From NCBI GenBank assembly GCA_015232955.1, contig JADFYS010000038.1, positions 1 through 11,805 on the forward strand: a stretch of 11,805 bases of DNA. The letters run 5' to 3'. Both the position numbers and the translations under genes were made by a program. Positions 5,881 through 11,805 of this stretch are shown one piece after another (position 1 is the stretch's first letter; every line of letters begins with the position of its first letter). Source of the stretch: Gammaproteobacteria bacterium. GTDB lineage: Bacteria; Pseudomonadota; Gammaproteobacteria; Thiohalomonadales; Thiohalomonadaceae. The notes under the pieces were generated by a model, which saw only the letters and a program-made list of their open reading frames with translations, ran no database searches and was not told where the DNA came from.

Positions 5881-5954
5881 GGGCAAAAATAGTATTCCCG
5901 TGCTAAAGTAGCTTCAATTTTCTACTCTTTGCCAACAGAGGATAAATAAGGGAA

Positions 5955-7883
5955 GTGACGACCTCAGCACGCTTTTCTGAACAGATGCAGGCCTACGGGC
6001 GCTGGAAGGAGAACCTCTCCCAGGGGATAGATCGTTACCAGCAGTGGTTGACCCACAATGAGATGGCCGACAGCGAAGATGAGATGCGGATCTCAGAGAT
6101 CCTCTCAAGCCTCCGTTCTGAAAAACTGACTATCGCTTTTGTCGCTGAGTTTGCCCGGGGGAAGACGGAGCTGATTAACGCCATCTTCTTCTCTGAGTTC
6201 GATCGCCGCCTCCTCCCCTCGGAAGCGGGCAGAACCACGATGTGTCCGACTGAACTCCTCTACGATTCAGAGAGTAACAGCTCCTATATTCGTCTCCTTC
6301 CCATCGAGACCCGGCTGCAGGAGAAGTCGATCGCCGACTATAAACGGGATCCGATCCAGTGGTCCTCTATCGCTCTCGATGTTGAAGACTCTTCGGGAAT
6401 GGAGGAGGCGTTCAAAGAGATCGTTAAGACCAAAAAGGTGACTATCGCTGAAGCACGGGCGCTGGGGCTGTTTCAGGATGAGGATATCCAGTTTCATAGC
6501 CGGGATGGGGTGCTGCCCGACACCATCGACATCCCGGTCTGGCGTCACGCCATCATCAGCTTCCCCCACCCTCTGCTCAAACAGGGGTTGGTGATTCTCG
6601 ATACCCCCGGCCTCAATGCGGTGGGTACCGAGCCGGAGCTGACGGTCAATATGCTCCCCAACGCCCAGAGTGTGCTCTTCGTCATGGCCGCAGATACCGG
6701 TGTGACCAAGTCCGATCTCGATATGTGGAACCTGAATGTCAAACCGCTCCGTGCCAACCATCAGAAGGGGCTAATTGTCGTCCTCAACAAGATCGACTCG
6801 CTCTGGGACGATCTCAAGGCCGAAGAGAACATCCGCGCCACCATCGATGAGCAGTGCCACAAGGCGTCAGAGATGCTCGGCATTGATCGTGAAAATGTGA
6901 TCCCGGTTTCGGCACAAAAGGGGCTGCTGGCGAAGATTCGTCACAATCAGGAGACTCTGGATCGCAGTAATATCCTCACCCTGGAGGCGATTCTCGCCAA
7001 CGATATCATTCCCAACCAGCAGCAGCTGGTCAATCAGCACATTAAAGGGGCGATCGGGGCGATGATCCGCGAATCTCATGCATTGATCACCTCCCGTCTT
7101 AAGGCCGCCAAGCAGCAGCTGGTGGATCTGGGGGGGCTGAGTGGTAAAAATCGCGGGGTGATTGAGCACTTGATGAAGACCACCCGCGAGGAGCAGGTCG
7201 CCTATCACAAAAGTGTCGAAGAGTTTAATGCCAACAAAAAACTACTTTCAGATCAGAGTAAAAAGTTACTCGCCCTGCTTGATCTCGCCAAACTCGATCT
7301 GCTGGTTGGCGCCACCCGCGAAGAGATGTCCGGCAGTTGGACCACGGGCGGCCTGAAAAAGGGGATGAAGACCTTTTTTGGGGGGATTGAGGAGAAGTTC
7401 GAGGAGCTACAGGAGTACACCGAACAGCTCAACCGTCTGGTGACCACCCTCTACCACAAATTTAATGCTGAACACGATGTCCCCGATCTCGAACCGGTAC
7501 TCTTCACCATCGATAGCTACAGTGCCGAGATGAAAAAGCTCTCCAGTGATGCTGATGAGTTCCGCAACAGTCCGGTAACGACGATGACCGAGCAGTCCTT
7601 TGTGGTGAAAAAGTTCTTTATCTCTCTGGTCAGCCACGCGCGCAACCTCTTTTACAAGGCGCACCGTGACGCCGAAGGGTGGCGTAAGGCGGTACTCTCA
7701 CCACTGGTCAAACATATCACCGAGCGCAAAACCGAGATGGACCAAAGACTCGAGAACCTGCGTAAGGTGAGCGAATCGCAGGAGACGATTGAAGAGCGGA
7801 TTAACGAGATTAAGAGTGAAGCGCAGCTGTTAAAGAGAGAGTATGACGAGATCACCGCCATCTTCAAACTGATTCACAGCTAA
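5955..7883 (+). CDS. dynamin-like large GTPase
   Basis: A 642-residue protein with an N-terminal dynamin-type GTPase domain. The G motifs are clear: G1 VAEFARGKTEL (63-73, lysine K70), a G2-type threonine in RTTMCPTEL (93-101), G3 DTPG (216-219), G4 NKID (278-281) and G5-like SAQKG (319-323). In G1 the first glycine of G-x4-GK[S/T] is alanine (A64). About 355-642 is mostly helical by composition, with heptad-like E/K/L stretches near 590-640, consistent with a stalk or coiled coil. There is no signal peptide and no strong hydrophobic segment. Bacterial dynamin-like proteins act in membrane remodelling, stress or division; the role of this one is unknown. GTG 5955 is the only reasonable start, with an in-frame stop at 5943-5945 and GAGGA at 5938-5942. 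It stands alone after the sat terminator and converges on the next gene. Confidence 0.85.
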   Translation: MTTSARFSEQMQAYGRWKENLSQGIDRYQQWLTHNEMADSEDEMRISEILSSLRSEKLTIAFVAEFARGKTELINAIFFSEFDRRLLPSEAGRTTMCPTELLYDSESNSSYIRLLPIETRLQEKSIADYKRDPIQWSSIALDVEDSSGMEEAFKEIVKTKKVTIAEARALGLFQDEDIQFHSRDGVLPDTIDIPVWRHAIISFPHPLLKQGLVILDTPGLNAVGTEPELTVNMLPNAQSVLFVMAADTGVTKSDLDMWNLNVKPLRANHQKGLIVVLNKIDSLWDDLKAEENIRATIDEQCHKASEMLGIDRENVIPVSAQKGLLAKIRHNQETLDRSNILTLEAILANDIIPNQQQLVNQHIKGAIGAMIRESHALITSRLKAAKQQLVDLGGLSGKNRGVIEHLMKTTREEQVAYHKSVEEFNANKKLLSDQSKKLLALLDLAKLDLLVGATREEMSGSWTTGGLKKGMKTFFGGIEEKFEELQEYTEQLNRLVTTLYHKFNAEHDVPDLEPVLFTIDSYSAEMKKLSSDADEFRNSPVTTMTEQSFVVKKFFISLVSHARNLFYKAHRDAEGWRKAVLSPLVKHITERKTEMDQRLENLRKVSESQETIEERINEIKSEAQLLKREYDEITAIFKLIHS

Positions 7884-7889
7884 CAGAAA

Positions 7890-8567
7890 CTACACTCCAA
7901 TAATATAGAGCAGTCCGAGCACGACCACCCCCCCTCCGGCGATCCATCTCACCCACTGCTGCTGCAGCAGTTGACGCAGGGTGGTCGCCATCACCCCCAT
8001 CAGGAGGAGATTGGGGAGTGTCCCGATACCGAACCCAACCATCAGCCACGCCCCGTTGAGGGCGCTGCCGGCGGTGAGGCTCCAGATCAGTACACTGTAG
8101 ACCAGACCGCAGGGGAGCCACCCCCAGACTGCCCCCATCGCCAACGCCTGCAGCGGCGAGGTTACCGGCAGCAACCTCTGCCCCAGCGGCTCCAGCCGCC
8201 GCCACACACCCCCCCCCAGACGCTCAATTCGGTTCAGGCCAAACCACCAGCCGCCAAGATAGAGGCCCATCACCACCATCACGCCTCCGGCCAGGATCGA
8301 AGCGAGCCGCTGCAGCGGCTCCAGCGCGGTGAGTGATGCCAGAACGCCACCCAGCCCCCCGGCCACTGCACCGGCGATGCCATAACTTGCGAGTCGCCCC
8401 AGATTGTAGGCGAGCAGCAGCGGCAGAAGACGCGGCAGGGGCAGCCGCCCCGCACCCCCGCCTGCGGTGAGCGTGAGCAGGGACACGACCCCACCACACA
8501 TCCCGACACAGTGGACAGCGCCCAAAAGCCCCACCACCAGGGCTGCTGCAAAAGAGATCTCAACCAT
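7890..8567 (-). CDS. TauE/SafE-like (DsbD_2-type) integral membrane protein
   Basis: A 225-residue, very hydrophobic protein with about six membrane segments. The first holds GAVHCVGMCGG (16-26), and WGWLPCGLVY lies at about 148-157. The H-C-x2-M-C-G-G signature is typical of the DsbD_2 group, annotated as sulfite exporter TauE/SafE family or cytochrome-biogenesis transmembrane protein. Relatives are often found near cbb3 oxidase or copper-handling genes, and the Cys/Met/His motif could pass thiols or metal through the membrane. The sulfite-exporter name is by family only, and sulfite export is not shown here despite the sulfur genes nearby. It converges on the GTPase gene with 6 nt between stop codons, and is divergent from the AmpG-like gene. 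Only a weak GGGGCT precedes the ATG. Confidence 0.82.
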   Translation of the reverse strand: MVEISFAAALVVGLLGAVHCVGMCGGVVSLLTLTAGGGAGRLPLPRLLPLLLAYNLGRLASYGIAGAVAGGLGGVLASLTALEPLQRLASILAGGVMVVMGLYLGGWWFGLNRIERLGGGVWRRLEPLGQRLLPVTSPLQALAMGAVWGWLPCGLVYSVLIWSLTAGSALNGAWLMVGFGIGTLPNLLLMGVMATTLRQLLQQQWVRWIAGGGVVVLGLLYIIGV

Positions 8568-8593
8568 AGCCCCGAATTGTACGGGTTTGGGTG

Positions 8594-8599
8594 TATGAT
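8594..8599 (+). promoter_or_regulatory. possible -10 box of the ampG-like operon
   Basis: TATGAT matches five of six bases of the -10 consensus, with TG directly before it. It would give a leader of about 25 nt before the ATG at 8632. No -35 at the right distance is visible: TTGTAC at 8577 is only 11 nt away. The 60-nt gap must also hold the promoter of the divergent membrane-protein gene. Confidence 0.3.
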
Positions 8600-8631
8600 A
8601 GCGACGCTAAAAATTTCCCTACCCCCTTTTG

Positions 8632-10134
8632 ATGAAGACTACACCCCCCGACTCATCCCAATCCGCCTCGCTCCTGCGCTCTAAACTGTTCTGGGTCGGG
8701 ATCCTCTATTTTGCCGAAGGGTTTCCTCTCGGGATCTTTTACGACATCTTCCCGGTCCTCTTTCGCCAGCAGGGGGTGGAGTTGTGGAAGATCGGCTTTA
8801 TGAGCCTGCTCGGCCTCGCCTGGACCTTAAAATTTATCTGGGCACCGGCGGTAGATCGCTATCGTCACCACCGCCGCTGGATGGCGCTGGTGGATCTCGG
8901 GATGGGGGGGGTGATGATCATCTTTGCCCTCCATACCGATTTTGGCGCCTGGGTCTGGTTCGGCATCGGTCTCTTCACCCTCCTCTCTGCCACCCACGAT
9001 ATCGCTGTTGATGGCTACACCATTGAGATGCTCGACCGTCACCAATACGGAGTTGCCAACGGCCTTCGCATCGGCTTTTACCGGGTAGGGATGCTCGCTG
9101 CCGGCTTCCTTCTCATCCTGAGTGACTACATCGGCTGGGCCGGGACCTTTGTCATCGCCTTCGCCCTCTTTGCCCTTCTCGCCGCCCTCTCCCTCCGCGC
9201 CCCCAGCGAACAGATCATCCCCCCAACTGCAGATCTCCACCCCACCACTCTTCGCCATGAGCTACAGGCGATCCTCCGTCAGCCGTGGGCGATGGCGCTG
9301 GTAGTGCTATTTATCTTGGGTACCCTCTGGCTTGCAGAGAGCAAACTCCACTGGAGCGACCGTTATCCCCTCTTCTGGTTCATCGCTGCAGGAATCGCTC
9401 TACTCCCACCGCTATTCTCGCTCTATTTCGCCCGAAAAAAACGGCAACAGTTAGGGGCAGAAGCGGAGATCTCCCTCACCACCCTTCGCAATGGGCCGAT
9501 GTTTGGTGCCCTGTTTGAGCTGCTCTCGCGCCCCCTGATGCTCCCCATCATCCTCTTTATCCTCATCTTCAAGCTGGGAGACAGCTCGATGGGGTTTATG
9601 ATTAAACCGTTCTGGGTCGATGCCGGTTTCTCTGCAAGCGAGATCGGCCTGGTGTCGGTCAATATCGGCCTTGTCCTCTCCATCGCCGGCGGCATTGTCG
9701 GGGGGTGGATCACCGACCGTATCGGCATCTTTCACGGTCTCTGGAGTCTGGGGTTGGCACAGGCCTTCTCCAACCTCGGTTACGCCTATGCTGCAGCGAC
9801 CATCTCTATCGGCGCGAACGGTGGCGAAATGGCGCTGGAGGAGACCATCCTTATCTATAGCGCCAGCGGCCTCGAATCTTTTACCGGGGGGCTGGGTACC
9901 GCCGCCTTTCTCGCATTTTTGATGGCGATCACCAACCGTCAGCGTGCCGCTACCGAGTACGCCATTCTCTCCTCTATCTTCGCTCTCAGTCGCTCTCTTG
10001 CCGGTTGGGCGGGTGGTTTTGGCGCCGAGATGATGGGGTATGCCCCCTACTTTCTTCTCACCTTTTTCCTCGCCTTCCCCGCCTACCTTCTTCTGCCCCA
10101 GATCTACAAAACCCTGCGTAACCAGGCCCCATAA
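8632..10134 (+). CDS. AmpG-like MFS permease
   Basis: A 500-residue transporter with roughly 12 membrane segments, similar in size to E. coli AmpG (about 490). The N-terminal third fits the AmpG/SLC33-like branch of the major facilitator family: YFAEGFPLGIFYDIFPVLFRQ (26-46), KIGFMSLLGLAWTLKFIWAPAVDRY (53-77), then RRWM and ATHDIAVDGYTIEML (120-134). AmpG brings anhydro-muropeptides into the cytoplasm for cell-wall recycling; whether this protein has that substrate cannot be told from sequence. The start is either ATG 8632 or TTG 8629 one codon before; ATG is preferred. No Shine-Dalgarno sequence is visible. The gene ends 4 nt before the ATG of the Fe-S protein gene, so the two are probably co-transcribed. 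Confidence 0.83.
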   Translation: MKTTPPDSSQSASLLRSKLFWVGILYFAEGFPLGIFYDIFPVLFRQQGVELWKIGFMSLLGLAWTLKFIWAPAVDRYRHHRRWMALVDLGMGGVMIIFALHTDFGAWVWFGIGLFTLLSATHDIAVDGYTIEMLDRHQYGVANGLRIGFYRVGMLAAGFLLILSDYIGWAGTFVIAFALFALLAALSLRAPSEQIIPPTADLHPTTLRHELQAILRQPWAMALVVLFILGTLWLAESKLHWSDRYPLFWFIAAGIALLPPLFSLYFARKKRQQLGAEAEISLTTLRNGPMFGALFELLSRPLMLPIILFILIFKLGDSSMGFMIKPFWVDAGFSASEIGLVSVNIGLVLSIAGGIVGGWITDRIGIFHGLWSLGLAQAFSNLGYAYAAATISIGANGGEMALEETILIYSASGLESFTGGLGTAAFLAFLMAITNRQRAATEYAILSSIFALSRSLAGWAGGFGAEMMGYAPYFLLTFFLAFPAYLLLPQIYKTLRNQAP

Positions 10135-10138
10135 GCCG

Positions 10139-11353
10139 ATGTCCGCCTCTGTTCAGACCCTGCTCAAACTGAGCGATCGTTGTGTTCTCTGCGGTCTCTG
10201 TCTTCCCCACTGCCCCACCTATCGCCACTACGGCTGCGAAATTGACTCCCCCCGCGGGAGGATCACCCTCATTCAGTCTCTGCTGCGAGAGGAGATCCCG
10301 CTCACCGCCGATGCCCTGCAACCGTTGCAACGCTGCCTGCTCTGCACCAGCTGCGAGGCCTTCTGTCCGTCACAGGTGGAGTACAGCCGCCTTCTTCTCC
10401 TCGCAAAAGAGCGTCTGCAGCCAACCCCTCCCCCCCGTCGCCCCCTGCTTATTTCACTACTTCTCGCCTCACGCTCCCGGCCGTGGCTCACCCACCATCT
10501 CCTCACCCTCTATCGCCATAGCGGTGTGGCAACGGTCGTAGGGCAGAGCAGCGCTCTCTCTGCCCAGTTCCGCCACTATGCGCGGCGACTGCAGCGTCGG
10601 CTCCGCACATCCCCACGCCCCTCTAGCGATCGCTCCCTTTCACCTCCACCACAGATTTTGCTTCTAAAAGGGTGTCTTGGCGAGGCGTTTGACTGCACTA
10701 CACTCAACGACGCCACCACCCTGTTACGGCATCTCGGTTACCGCGTTCTCTTCCTCAAAGAGGAGTCGTGCTGCGGGACGATCCATCGTCATCAGGGCGA
10801 TATTCAACAAGCAGAAGCGTTGCAACAGGCGTTGGCGCAGCAGATTGAGCAGCAGGAGGCGGATACGGTTCTCTACAGCGTCGGCGGCTGTAGCCACCAG
10901 TATCAAAACCTGCCGACCTCCCGCTCCGTGAGCGAACTGGTCACCTTTCTCGCCCACCACTTCAGAGAGCGAGAACTCAGGGGGATGCCACCGCTCTCCC
11001 CCCTCCCCTATACAATCGCCCTCCATCAGCCGTGTAGCAGTCGTAACCAGCTCCATAATACGGATGATCTCCGTTATCTGCTCCAGCTCATCCCGCAACT
11101 GAAGGTTGAACTGCTGCCCAGCAACAATTTCTGCTGTGGTGCCGCAGGGACCCACATGGTGAGCGATCCGCAGAGTGCAGCCGCCTATCGCCAGCCCCAT
11201 CTTGAGGCGATCGCCACCATCGCCCCCGATATCGTCGTCACCCCCAACCTCGGTTGTGCCCTCCACCTTGAGCAGGCGCTCGCCCCCGGAATCGAGCTGC
11301 TTCACCCCGTCTCGCTCCTCTGCCGCGCCCTCACCATCGGCAATGACCCCTAA
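10139..11353 (+). CDS. GlcF-like Fe-S protein with two CCG domains
   Basis: A 404-residue soluble protein with the layout of GlcF (glycolate oxidase iron-sulfur subunit) and related lactate/glycerol-3-phosphate oxidase subunits. Two [4Fe-4S] motifs come first: C15, C18, C21, C25-P and C66, C69, C72, C76-P. Two cysteine-rich CCG domains follow: C179, CCG at 211-213 and C251; then C299, CCG at 332-334 and C373. Such proteins take electrons from a flavoprotein dehydrogenase such as GlcD, but no flavoprotein gene is adjacent, so the substrate is unknown. The start ATG 10139 gives MSASVQTLLKLSDRCVLCGLC. The frame is open to 10040 but that part overlaps the permease gene and is not family-like. No ribosome-binding site is visible, and coupling from the gene 4 nt upstream is likely. 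Its last 11 nt overlap pabB. Confidence 0.88.
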   Translation: MSASVQTLLKLSDRCVLCGLCLPHCPTYRHYGCEIDSPRGRITLIQSLLREEIPLTADALQPLQRCLLCTSCEAFCPSQVEYSRLLLLAKERLQPTPPPRRPLLISLLLASRSRPWLTHHLLTLYRHSGVATVVGQSSALSAQFRHYARRLQRRLRTSPRPSSDRSLSPPPQILLLKGCLGEAFDCTTLNDATTLLRHLGYRVLFLKEESCCGTIHRHQGDIQQAEALQQALAQQIEQQEADTVLYSVGGCSHQYQNLPTSRSVSELVTFLAHHFRERELRGMPPLSPLPYTIALHQPCSSRNQLHNTDDLRYLLQLIPQLKVELLPSNNFCCGAAGTHMVSDPQSAAAYRQPHLEAIATIAPDIVVTPNLGCALHLEQALAPGIELLHPVSLLCRALTIGNDP

Positions 11354-11805
11354 AGCAGGGATCACCGAAATCCCCTATCCCGGAAGCGGCGAGAGACTCT
11401 GTGCCGCCATCGCCCACCTCCCGTGGACGGTATTCCTCGACAGTGGCGCCCCGTGGCGCAGTGATGGCCGTTTCGATATCATCGCCACTGCCCCCACAAC
11501 CCGCCTCACCACCCGCGGCAGTGAGACGATGATCGAAGAGCAGCAGCAGCGCCGCAGTTCTGAAGCAGATCCCTTTCTTCTGCTGGAGAGGGCGTTGGGG
11601 CCGATCACCCAAGGGGTCGACCATCTCCCCTTCTGTGGAGGAGCGATCGGCTTCTTTGGCTATGATCTCGGGCGCCGTCTAGAGAGATTACCGCAACGAG
11701 CGCGGCCAACCCCCCCCTACCCCGAGATGGTGTTCGCCATCTACCCCGCAGCAGCGGTGGTGGATCACCAGCAGCAACGAGCCTTTATTGTCGGTAGAAC
11801 GGAAG
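11343..11805 (+). CDS. pabB: aminodeoxychorismate synthase component I (PabB), N-terminal part
   Basis: The first 154 codons of a chorismate-using enzyme; the frame is open to the window end and has no stop. The sequence fits the N-terminal domain of the anthranilate synthase component I family: VFLDSGAPW (29-37), then FDIIATAPTTRL, LLERALG and the diagnostic PFCGGAIGFFGYDLGRRLERLP (about 96-117). PabB with PabA converts chorismate and glutamine to aminodeoxychorismate for folate synthesis. PabB is preferred over TrpE because of GGAIGFFGYDLGR and the short N-terminus; the catalytic C-terminal domain is outside the window. The ATG lies inside the end of the GlcF-like gene (11-nt overlap, different frame), so translation is probably coupled and the three plus-strand genes form one operon. 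Confidence 0.87.
   Translation, partial: MTPKAGITEIPYPGSGERLCAAIAHLPWTVFLDSGAPWRSDGRFDIIATAPTTRLTTRGSETMIEEQQQRRSSEADPFLLLERALGPITQGVDHLPFCGGAIGFFGYDLGRRLERLPQRARPTPPYPEMVFAIYPAAAVVDHQQQRAFIVGRTE

Noticed and set aside
6267..6761. Minus-strand open frame inside the GTPase gene
   Set aside because: It is antisense to conserved G motifs, with no family resemblance of its own.
10040..10138. Earlier ATG for the GlcF-like gene
   Set aside because: It lies inside the permease gene and adds 33 Ser/Pro/Phe-rich residues unlike GlcF; ATG 10139 fits the family.
1..11805. tRNA, rRNA, CRISPR array, defence system or prophage
   Set aside because: I saw no tRNA-like cloverleaf, regularly spaced repeats, integrase or phage genes anywhere in the window.

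Overview
The window suggests a chemolithotrophic sulfur-oxidising bacterium, most likely a gammaproteobacterium with a GC content estimated by eye in the mid-to-upper 50s percent. It carries the dissimilatory APS pathway: AprA and AprB (adenylylsulfate reductase) and Sat (ATP sulfurylase). In sulfur oxidisers these run from sulfite to APS to sulfate plus ATP. The other genes (TrmO, a YkgJ-type cysteine-cluster protein, an AmpG-like permease, a GlcF-like Fe-S protein, PabB) are ordinary proteobacterial genes. The organism call is inferred from gene content and no lineage below class is claimed. Nothing suggests phage, plasmid or CRISPR.

Layout. Positions 1-1087, minus strand: the start of trmO, cut by the window edge, and a ykgJ-family gene just upstream of it, joined by a CTGA stop/start overlap. 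Positions 1088-1507: a gap with a REP-like palindrome, a 92-bp miniature inverted-repeat element flanked by a perfect 8-bp target duplication, and the aprA terminator. Positions 1508-4022, minus strand: aprB then aprA, an operon. Positions 4023-4542: a long divergent regulatory region between aprB and sat, with several palindromes and a leader hairpin. Positions 4543-5730, plus strand: sat, followed by a second copy of the miniature element inserted at its stop codon and then a strong terminator. Positions 5955-7883, plus strand: a stand-alone dynamin-like GTPase. Positions 7890-8567, minus strand: a TauE/SafE-like (DsbD_2-type) membrane protein, convergent with the GTPase and only 6 nt from it. 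Positions 8632-11805, plus strand: a tight cluster of an AmpG-like MFS permease, a GlcF-like Fe-S/CCG protein and pabB (cut by the window edge).

How the genes work together. AprBA oxidises sulfite with AMP to APS, and Sat converts APS and pyrophosphate to sulfate and ATP. Here the two units are transcribed divergently from a shared region, which could allow coordinated control. Neither aprM nor qmoABC, the usual electron-transfer partners, is within reach of aprBA in this window. The remaining genes look like housekeeping units next to the sulfur genes.

The strongest unexpected signal is the pair of about 92-93 bp elements at 1239-1330 and 5732-5824. They share terminal inverted repeats starting GTAACC and a CCCTCTCCC/GGGAGAGGG core hairpin. 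Each sits between its own perfect 8-bp direct repeat (CTCGGAAA and GAATTAGG), so they are real transposed miniature elements. Termini and duplication length point to mobilisation by an IS66-type transposase.
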